5,010 bases of DNA, taken from Microbacteriaceae bacterium (GTDB taxonomy: Bacteria > Actinomycetota > Actinomycetes > Actinomycetales > Microbacteriaceae). Below are positions 1-5,010 of this stretch, one piece after another. Position 1 is the stretch's first letter. Every line of letters starts with the position of its first letter. A program made the position numbers and the translations under genes. The notes under the pieces were generated by a model that was given only the letters and a program-made list of their open reading frames with translations, had not been told where the DNA came from and made no database searches. The stretch spans positions 1 to 5,010 of the forward strand of contig CANKTR010000068.1 of NCBI GenBank assembly GCA_947486475.1, given 5' to 3'.

Positions 1-863
1 GCAGTTCCACACGTCGCCACCGCCGTCGTGATACCGGCAAGATGACAGGCCATGACGTCGGTGTACCCCTCGACAACGACGACCTTGCGGTCCTTCGAGA
101 TGTTTCGCTTGGCGAGGTCAAGCCCGTAGAGGACTTTCGCCTTGTGATACACGGGAGTCTCGGGGGTGTTGAGATATTTCGGGCCGTTGTCGTCATCGCG
201 AAGGCGACGGGCGCCGAACCCGATGGTCGCACCCGTCACATCGCGAATCGGCCAGACGAGTCGGCCGCGAAAGCGGTCGTACACGCCGCGCTCTCCGCGC
301 GACAACAACCCAGCAGTTTCGAGCTCGAGTTCGGTGAACTTCTTTGCCGACAGAAACTTGCGCAGCGCGTCAAACGAGTTGGGAGCGTATCCGACCCCGA
401 ACATTTCGCAGGCCGCTCGGTCGAAACCTCGACCGGTCAGGAAGTCCCGGCCAAATTCGGCATCTGGCGACGACAATTGTTCGATGAAATACAGTTCCGC
501 TGCGCGATTCGCTTCGAGCAACCGCGATCGGTTGCCGGACTCGCGCTCTGGACTGCCGTCTTCGTACGTCAGCGAAAAGTTGATTGTTGCCGCGACCTTT
601 TCGACGGCTTCCGAGAAGGTCATCATGTCAATTTGCTGCAAAAACTTGTAGACGTCACCGCTTTCGCCGCAACCAAAGCACTTGTACATTCCGACATTCG
701 GTCGGACACTGAAACTTGGTGATTTTTCGTCGTGGAACGGGCACAAGCCTTTGAGCGAATCAACCCCGCCGCGCTTGAGAGTGACGTATTGGCCGACAAT
801 ATCCGCAATATTGGCGCGCTGTTTTACCTCATCGATGTCAGATTTTCGAATAAGTCCAGCCAC
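1..863 (-). CDS. dnaG: DNA primase DnaG, N-terminal part (3' end outside window)
   Basis: Bacterial primase, which makes the RNA primers for lagging-strand synthesis at the replication fork. About 287 codons are visible, read by translating the minus strand. Residues 1-100 form the CHC2 zinc-binding domain: Cys41, His44 (CPFHDEKSPSF), Cys62 and Cys65 (KCFGCGE) are the four ligands. The RNA-polymerase core follows, with GVGYAP, GRLVWPI, GFGARRL and KYLNTPETPVYHK. The TOPRIM motif VVVVEGYTDVMA puts the catalytic Glu at residue 265 and Asp at 269, the same numbering as E. coli DnaG. The window ends just after AVATCGTA, so the rest of TOPRIM and the helicase-binding C-terminus are not seen. I chose the GTG at 863 because it gives the family's usual beginning (VAGLIRKSDIDEV), an in-frame TAG lies 12 bases upstream, and no other in-frame start lies between. 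AGGA sits 7 bases before it. No frameshift or missing key residue is seen. Confidence 0.97.
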   Translation of the reverse strand, partial: MAGLIRKSDIDEVKQRANIADIVGQYVTLKRGGVDSLKGLCPFHDEKSPSFSVRPNVGMYKCFGCGESGDVYKFLQQIDMMTFSEAVEKVAATINFSLTYEDGSPERESGNRSRLLEANRAAELYFIEQLSSPDAEFGRDFLTGRGFDRAACEMFGVGYAPNSFDALRKFLSAKKFTELELETAGLLSRGERGVYDRFRGRLVWPIRDVTGATIGFGARRLRDDDNGPKYLNTPETPVYHKAKVLYGLDLAKRNISKDRKVVVVEGYTDVMACHLAGITTAVATCGT

Positions 864-870
864 GAGACCA

Positions 871-874
871 TCCT
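871..874 (-). promoter_or_regulatory. Ribosome binding site of dnaG
   Basis: AGGA on the minus strand, separated from the GTG start codon at 863 by 7 bases. It supports the GTG start. An ATG at 871-869 overlaps this motif but is out of frame and leads only to a 15-codon reading frame, so it cannot be the dnaG start. Confidence 0.6.
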
Positions 875-916
875 ACGGAGTGGTCGGACAGGTTCGGCGA
901 GCGTAGTCGACTTACC

Positions 917-1540
917 TCAGGACAACACGGCGGGGATGCTGAAGAGAATGAACAGCCCCACTGACCATAGGACTGTGGAGAACATAACCAAATACGCGAC
1001 CAGATTTTTGACTTTCATCACGGCCGTCACACCCAGTAGAAACAGGGAAACAGCAAACAAGGCGGTCAGCATCTGGAGAGTGTTGCTGTGACCGCTTTCC
1101 GTGTTCGACAACTGCAAGTATTCGTCTCCGCTTGCCCACATTTCGTCGTACGGACCATAGAGAGCCGCCATGTAGAGACCGCAGTCCGCCAATTGACTCA
1201 TCGGATCTTCAACAAAACACGACCATGCATCGGCGTACAGCTCGAACGAACCATTGTTTGTACGAAGGTCATCGTAGAGGTCGTCGACGGCTACTCCGTC
1301 AATGAAATGACGAACCTGTTTGTCTTTCCACACGGTCAAGTCGTCTCGATACTTAACTTCTGCCGTGACGAACAAATTGTTTGCATCTGCCAAAACCACT
1401 GCGTACTCAGACCGAGCATCGCTAGCCCGACCATCGTGGAGAGACGACTGAACCGCTGCCCACGCGGCGGTGGTTGATACCAAGCCCAGCAGCACGACTA
1501 TCAACAGGTCACCCGATAAGCGTTCCAAAAACTTGTTCAT
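917..1540 (-). CDS. Membrane protein of unknown function, three predicted TM helices
   Basis: I do not recognise this 207-residue protein. Seen in the sequence: a hydrophobic segment at about residues 11-30 preceded by Lys3 and Arg7; a polar, acidic central region (about 31-153) with only two cysteines, Cys108 and Cys120; then two hydrophobic segments at about 154-175 and 179-204 joined by a short Lys-Val-Lys turn. By the positive-inside rule the N-terminus and the KVK turn face the cytoplasm and the central domain lies outside, where the two cysteines could form a disulfide. The first segment ends in AAWAAVQ and could also be read as a cleavable signal peptide. The layout (one helix, soluble domain, helical pair) recalls DUF4337-like proteins, but that is an impression only. 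ATG at 1540 is the only usable upstream start, since an in-frame TGA lies 24-27 bases before it. There is no good Shine-Dalgarno: AAGGAAAG lies 14 bases upstream. Its GC is lower than that of its neighbours. A real gene is likely because it fills the space between dgt and dnaG on the same strand with a coherent membrane topology. Confidence 0.82.
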   Translation of the reverse strand: MNKFLERLSGDLLIVVLLGLVSTTAAWAAVQSSLHDGRASDARSEYAVVLADANNLFVTAEVKYRDDLTVWKDKQVRHFIDGVAVDDLYDDLRTNNGSFELYADAWSCFVEDPMSQLADCGLYMAALYGPYDEMWASGDEYLQLSNTESGHSNTLQMLTALFAVSLFLLGVTAVMKVKNLVAYLVMFSTVLWSVGLFILFSIPAVLS

Positions 1541-1569
1541 TGTTGTATCTCTAACTTTCCTTGTTCACC

Positions 1570-1583
1570 GTTTTCAGCAAAAC
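1570..1583. repeat. Small AT-rich inverted repeat upstream of the membrane gene
   Basis: GTTTT and AAAAC arms of 5 bases flank a 4-base loop (CAGC on the plus strand). It lies 29 bases upstream of the membrane-gene start, within the 99-base gap after dgt. It could be a weak operator or the AT-rich partner of the neighbouring GC hairpin, but a 5-bp repeat can occur by chance. Confidence 0.3.
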
Positions 1584-1598
1584 ATCACCAGACGGCTG

Positions 1599-1615
1599 CG
1601 GCACCTATCGTGCCG
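1599..1615 (-). terminator. GC-rich hairpin after dgt, possible terminator without U-tract
   Basis: CGGCAC and GTGCCG form a perfect 6-bp stem around a 5-base loop (GATAG on the minus strand), 24 bases beyond the dgt stop codon in the direction of transcription. No run of T follows directly; the first T-rich stretch (GTTTT) comes 15 bases later. It could be a U-less hairpin terminator of the kind proposed in actinomycetes, a transcript-stabilising stem at the end of glyS-dusB-dgt, or coincidence. If it works, the membrane gene and dnaG would need a promoter in this gap or read-through. Confidence 0.35.
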
Positions 1616-1639
1616 ATCCCTCACACTGTCCTGAGTCGT

Positions 1640-2884
1640 TTACGCAGTGAGACGCTCGTGCCACACGAGCGCGCTCTGGTCCGTTAGCGAGGCGACCTGG
1701 TCAATGATGGCACGCATCGCGTCGGCGTCGGTCGGCGCCTCACGGAAGTCGGCGGCAAAACCGGGTTCGAGGTGTTCGGTGCCCGACGCGGCAAGAATCG
1801 CACACAGTTCCTGAATAAGTTCGCGCTGACGAGAATAGACCGGCTTACGCGATTCGTGCGACATGACGTTCGCGGCGACGATTCCCTTGAGCACCGCGAT
1901 TTCGGCGCGGGTTTCCCCCGGGACAATGACATCAGCACCAAATCGAACCAGGCTCGCCGCTGTTGCCTGTTCCCGTGTCGCCGCCGTTGCTGAGCCTGCG
2001 AATCGACCGATCAGTGTCGACGTGAGATTCTTAAGTGCCCCCATCTCACGGGGCGTTCCTTCCCAGGTCTCGATCCACGAAGTGAGCCCGTCAAGTCGAT
2101 CAAACGCGGCGATGAGTTCGTCGTGCGGGAGTTCACCGCCGATCCATTCGACCATCGAGTCGACGAGGTCGTCGTGGTCAACGCGCGACGACAGCGCTCT
2201 GACGTCGATGTACCCGTTCACAATCGCGTCTTCGAAATCGTGAACCGAATATCCGATGTCGTCGGACAGGTCCATGACTTGCGCTTCGATGCACAGTCGT
2301 CGGTCGTCGGTGCCGTGTCGAATCCAGTCGAAAATCGGAATGTCTGACTCGTAAACTCCGAATTTGGTTCGGCCACTCGGCTCGGCGACACCCGTTGCCT
2401 GAGTCCACGGGTATTTGCACGACGCGTCGAGGCTCGCGCGAGTGAGGTTGAGTCCGAAACTGTGACCGCCATCATCGAACACCTTGGGTTCGATTCGGGT
2501 CAGAATTCGAAGTGTCTGAGCGTTTCCCTCGAAACCACCGAAGGGAAGCGCCCAGTCGTTGAGGGCCTTTTCACCGTTGTGGCCAAAAGGCGGATGCCCA
2601 AGGTCGTGGGCGAGGCACGCGGTGTCGACGAGGTCCGGGTCAAGCCCGAGACTCGCACCGATCTCGCGGCCGACCTGTGCGACCTCGAGCGAATGAGTCA
2701 GGCGATTGCGCGCAAAATCGAGTCCGGCGGTCGGGGACAGAACCTGGGTTTTGGCTGCGAGTCGACGAAGTGCGCTCGAGTGCAGGAGCCGTCCGCGGTC
2801 GCGCGCAAAATCAGACCGTTCCCCCTTCGACCCCTCGGGAAAGGCGCGTTCGAGGTCAAAAGCGGTGTACTCGTCACCCGCCAT
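1640..2884 (-). CDS. dgt: Deoxyguanosinetriphosphate triphosphohydrolase-like dNTPase (HD domain)
   Basis: Cytoplasmic enzyme of the Dgt family, which hydrolyses dNTPs to deoxynucleosides and tripolyphosphate and so trims the dNTP pool. The 414 residues are close to the usual length of about 420. Seen: FARDRGRLLHSSALRRLAAKTQV at residues 26-48, the nucleotide-binding start of the family; the HD metal ligands His64 (RLTHSLEV) and His93-Asp94 (HDLGHPPFGHNGE), with the last Asp in VMDLSDDIGY (Asp208/209); GFEGNAQTLRIL at 117-128 and LNLTRASLDASCKYPW at 145-160. All key residues are present. Substrate choice (dGTP alone or several dNTPs) cannot be read from sequence; the shorter HD-type members are often allosteric and broad. 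ATG at 2884 begins 11 bases before the end of dusB, implying translational coupling; no clear Shine-Dalgarno is seen. In actinomycetes dgt commonly precedes dnaG, linking dNTP levels to replication; here one extra gene lies between them. Confidence 0.95.
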   Translation of the reverse strand: MAGDEYTAFDLERAFPEGSKGERSDFARDRGRLLHSSALRRLAAKTQVLSPTAGLDFARNRLTHSLEVAQVGREIGASLGLDPDLVDTACLAHDLGHPPFGHNGEKALNDWALPFGGFEGNAQTLRILTRIEPKVFDDGGHSFGLNLTRASLDASCKYPWTQATGVAEPSGRTKFGVYESDIPIFDWIRHGTDDRRLCIEAQVMDLSDDIGYSVHDFEDAIVNGYIDVRALSSRVDHDDLVDSMVEWIGGELPHDELIAAFDRLDGLTSWIETWEGTPREMGALKNLTSTLIGRFAGSATAATREQATAASLVRFGADVIVPGETRAEIAVLKGIVAANVMSHESRKPVYSRQRELIQELCAILAASGTEHLEPGFAADFREAPTDADAMRAIIDQVASLTDQSALVWHERLTA

Positions 2885-3998
2885 TGTGGCTCGATTCGGT
2901 GTCGACCAAATCCTTCATGTGCGCACCCAAAATCTCGCGCGAGTTAAGCCAACCGTCGGGTAGAGACGGACGCTTTGGTGTGCCGGCGCGGCCACGCTGA
3001 CCCTCCGCATCGGCGCCGGGATACGGAGCGTCTCGGTCGAGCTCGGCGAGAATGGCGTCCATTTCTTTCAGGCTACCGACCAGCGCGAGAGCCGAACGAG
3101 TTTCTCCCCCGACGGCGTACCCCTTGAAGTACCACGCGACGTGCTTGCGAATGTCTCGACAACCGTGGTTTTCGTCCTCGAGGAATTCGACGAGCAACTC
3201 CGCGTGCCGACGGAAGGCGTCGGCGACAAATCCCAGATTCGGCATGATCGTTTCGGCGTCCTTGCCGAATGCCGCCTCGAGGTCGGCGAATAACCAGGGG
3301 CGACCGAGACAACCGCGACCGACAATAACTCCGTCACACCCGGTTTCCTCGACCATTCGTTTTGCGTCCGCACCGCTCCAGATGTCACCGTTTCCCAAAA
3401 TCGGCAAACCCGTGATTTCCGCCTTGAGCGTCCGAATCGCGTCCCAGTGGGCGTTTCCCGAGTAGTGCTGGGCCGCTGTGCGGGCGTGAAGCCCGATGGC
3501 GGCAACACCGAGGTCGGCTGCGATTCGGGCGGCGTCGAGATACGTGAGGTGGTCATCGTCGATACCCATCCGCATCTTGATGGTCACGGGAACGTCGCCG
3601 GCCGCCGTTACGGTCTCGCGCAGAATCTGCTCGAACAGGGTCGTCTTCCACGGCAGGGCCGCACCACCGCCCTTGCGCGTCACTTTGGGAACAGGACACC
3701 CGAAGTTCATGTCGATGTGGTCGGCGTGGTCGTCGTCGACCAGGATTCGGGTCGCTGCACCCATCGTCTTCGGATCCACGCCATACAACTGGATTGAACG
3801 CGTCGTCTCGGACGGATGGTGCTGAATGAGACGCATCGTCGTCTCGTTTCGTTCGACGAGGGCGCGCGCCGTGATCATCTCCGAGACGAATAGGCCACCT
3901 CCGTACTCGCGACACAACCGGCGAAACGCCGTATTCGTAATCCCCGCCATCGGGGCGAGGATGACGGGAACGTCCGTTTCGATCGGGCCGATGCGCAT
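2874..3998 (-). CDS. dusB: tRNA-dihydrouridine synthase (DusB family)
   Basis: Flavoenzyme that reduces specific uridines in the D-loop of tRNA to dihydrouridine, using FMN and NADPH. The 374 residues begin with the TIM-barrel FMN site VILAPMAGITNTAFR (12-26). The catalytic Cys101 lies in MNFGCPVPKV; Lys141 (IKMRMG), His171 (LHARTAAQHYSG), GNGDI (202-206) and GRGCLGRPW (227-235) complete the FMN and active-site set. A helical tRNA-binding domain follows (about 255-320, with RDIRKHVAWYFKGY). The tail PYPGADAEGQRGRAGTPKRPSLPDGWL (325-351) is the extension I would expect in actinobacterial members and not a foreign fusion. ATG at 3998 follows the glyS stop codon by one base (TGA-C-ATG) and gives the family's normal start. 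The symbol dusB is assigned by family; which uridine is modified is not visible. Older annotations call such genes nifR3-like. Confidence 0.95.
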   Translation of the reverse strand: MRIGPIETDVPVILAPMAGITNTAFRRLCREYGGGLFVSEMITARALVERNETTMRLIQHHPSETTRSIQLYGVDPKTMGAATRILVDDDHADHIDMNFGCPVPKVTRKGGGAALPWKTTLFEQILRETVTAAGDVPVTIKMRMGIDDDHLTYLDAARIAADLGVAAIGLHARTAAQHYSGNAHWDAIRTLKAEITGLPILGNGDIWSGADAKRMVEETGCDGVIVGRGCLGRPWLFADLEAAFGKDAETIMPNLGFVADAFRRHAELLVEFLEDENHGCRDIRKHVAWYFKGYAVGGETRSALALVGSLKEMDAILAELDRDAPYPGADAEGQRGRAGTPKRPSLPDGWLNSREILGAHMKDLVDTESSHNGG

Positions 3999-3999
3999 G

Positions 4000-5010
4000 T
4001 CAGGCGCCTAAGAGTCGCTCCGCGAGGTAACCCTCGAGTCGGTCGAGCGAAACGCGCTCTTGCGCCATCGTGTCGCGTTCGCGGACCGTCACGGCGTTGT
4101 CCTCGAGCGTGTCGAAGTCAACGGTGATGGCGAACGGCGTTCCGATTTCGTCCTGGCGACGGTATCGGCGTCCAATTGCACCGGCGTCATCGAAATCGAT
4201 GTTCCAGTGCTTTCGAAGGTTTTCGGCGAGGTTACGCGCGAGCGGTGACAGCTCCTCGTGGCGCGAGAGCGGCAGCACCGCGGCCTTGACGGGCGCGAGA
4301 CGATGATCGAAGCGCAGAACGTTCCGAACGTCAACACCGCCCTTCGTGTTGGGCGCTTCGTCCTCGTAATACGCATCAACCAGGAACGCCATGAGCGAAC
4401 GCGTCAGTCCGGCCGCCGGCTCAATCACATACGGAGTCCAGCGTTCGTTCGTCGCTTGATCAAAATAGGACAGCTCGGTGCCGGACGCCGCCGAGTGGGT
4501 CTTCAGGTCGAAGTCGGTGCGATTCGCCACCCCTTCGAGCTCTCCGAATTCACCCGACGAGAAACCGAAACGGTATTCGATGTCGACCGTTCGCTTGGAA
4601 TAGTGGGACAGCTTTTCGGCGGGGTGTTCGAACAGCCGCAGGTTGTCGGGGTTGATTCCGAGGTCGGTGTACCAGCGGAATCGCTCGTCGATCCAGTACT
4701 GGTGCCATTCCTCGTCCGTTCCCGGCTCGACGAAAAACTCCATTTCCATCTGTTCGAACTCGCGGGTGCGGAAGATGAAGTTCCCCGGCGTGATCTCGTT
4801 GCGGAACGACTTGCCGATCTGGCCGATTCCAAACGGTGGCTTCTGTCGAGAGGACGAGATGACGTTGTTGAAGTTCACAAAAATGCCCTGCGCCGTTTCG
4901 GGGCGCAAGTAGTGCATGCCGGCCTCGTCGTCAACCGGTCCGAGGTAGGTCTTGAGCATGCCCGAAAACGCTTTAGGTTCGGTCCACTCGCCGCGAGTCC
5001 CGCAGTGACC
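4000..5010 (-). CDS. glyS: Glycyl-tRNA synthetase, single-chain class II type (5' end outside window)
   Basis: Joins glycine to tRNA-Gly in the cytoplasm. The reading frame is open through the right edge: 17 further codons before the ATG at 4959 read [17 protein letters not shown], the family's conserved run-in to LKTYLG, so the ATG at 4959 is internal. The visible 336 residues hold the signature [13 protein letters not shown] (visible 35-47), motif 2 in [20 protein letters not shown] (from about 65), the glycine-specific EMEFF region, and motif 3 [14 protein letters not shown] (201-214). The C-terminal anticodon-binding domain follows from [13 protein letters not shown] (about 237) to [14 protein letters not shown] near the end. 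With a usual length of about 460, roughly 125 N-terminal residues are missing. This is the homodimeric form found in actinomycetes, archaea and eukaryotes, not the bacterial alpha2-beta2 type, so some annotators call it glyQS. The CG pair at the edge is probably half of the family's zinc-binding Cys cluster. The TGA at 4002-4000 is one base from dusB, suggesting a shared transcript. Confidence 0.97.
   Translation of the reverse strand, partial: GHCGTRGEWTEPKAFSGMLKTYLGPVDDEAGMHYLRPETAQGIFVNFNNVISSSRQKPPFGIGQIGKSFRNEITPGNFIFRTREFEQMEMEFFVEPGTDEEWHQYWIDERFRWYTDLGINPDNLRLFEHPAEKLSHYSKRTVDIEYRFGFSSGEFGELEGVANRTDFDLKTHSAASGTELSYFDQATNERWTPYVIEPAAGLTRSLMAFLVDAYYEDEAPNTKGGVDVRNVLRFDHRLAPVKAAVLPLSRHEELSPLARNLAENLRKHWNIDFDDAGAIGRRYRRQDEIGTPFAITVDFDTLEDNAVTVRERDTMAQERVSLDRLEGYLAERLLGA

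Noticed and set aside
42..722. A 226-codon open frame on the plus strand
   Set aside because: It lies wholly opposite dnaG, whose minus-strand translation shows the zinc-binding and TOPRIM motifs. The plus-strand product has no recognisable motif and is a shadow frame.
824..871. ATG at 871 giving a 15-codon minus-strand peptide overlapping the dnaG start, as a possible leader peptide
   Set aside because: The ATG overlaps the AGGA motif that serves the dnaG GTG start and has no Shine-Dalgarno of its own at proper distance. It is most simply chance.
875..908. Five-base complementary arms (CTACG and CGTAG) in the gap between the membrane gene and dnaG
   Set aside because: The arms are separated by 24 bases, the inner bases do not extend the pairing, and no T-run follows. 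I do not count it as a terminator or operator.
1541..1590. Possible promoter (TTGCTG with TAGAGAT) in front of the membrane gene
   Set aside because: The spacing is about 21 bases and the -10 candidate fits the consensus poorly, so it is not supportable from sequence alone.
2462..2947. A 161-codon plus-strand frame opposite dgt (similar ones occur opposite dusB and glyS)
   Set aside because: It is antisense to a clearly conserved HD-domain gene, has no motif, and is explained by the GC-biased codon positions of the real gene.
2946..3024. The proline- and glycine-rich C-terminal tail of DusB as a possible fused domain
   Set aside because: A tail of the form PYPG..GQRGRAGTPKR..LPDGWL is what I recall from actinobacterial DusB proteins, so it is a family trait and not a novel fusion.

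Overview
The window looks like chromosomal housekeeping DNA from an actinomycete (Actinomycetota) of moderate GC content. The evidence is the class II glycyl-tRNA synthetase, whose sequence closely follows the mycobacterial/actinobacterial single-chain form, and the gene order glyS, dusB, dgt, (one extra gene), dnaG, which recurs in that phylum. Blocks counted by hand range from about 42% to 72% GC, lower than in many soil actinomycetes. A moderate-GC Microbacteriaceae-like lineage (for example an aquatic one) would fit, but genus-level placement is a guess.

All five genes lie on the minus strand, so transcription runs from high to low coordinates. In that order: positions 5010-4000 hold the 3' two thirds or more of glyS (glycyl-tRNA synthetase, 5' end outside the window). 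One base later, dusB (tRNA-dihydrouridine synthase) occupies 3998-2874. Its end overlaps by 11 bases the start of dgt (dNTP triphosphohydrolase, 2884-1640). A gap of 99 bases (1639-1541) carries a 6-bp GC hairpin and a smaller AT-rich inverted repeat. Then comes a 207-residue membrane protein of unknown function (1540-917). After a further 53 bases, dnaG (DNA primase) starts with GTG at 863 and runs off the left edge of the window inside its TOPRIM domain.

Functionally the block joins translation (charging of tRNA-Gly, dihydrouridine modification of tRNA) with replication (dNTP hydrolysis, primer synthesis). The tight spacing of glyS-dusB-dgt points to one transcript with translational coupling. 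dnaG and the membrane gene may be on the same transcript or on one starting in the dgt-downstream gap; the sequence does not decide this.

I found no tRNA, rRNA, CRISPR array, insertion sequence, attachment site or defence module. The only feature that departs from an ordinary housekeeping region is the uncharacterised, lower-GC membrane protein between dgt and dnaG. No stretch longer than 300 bases lacks a gene.
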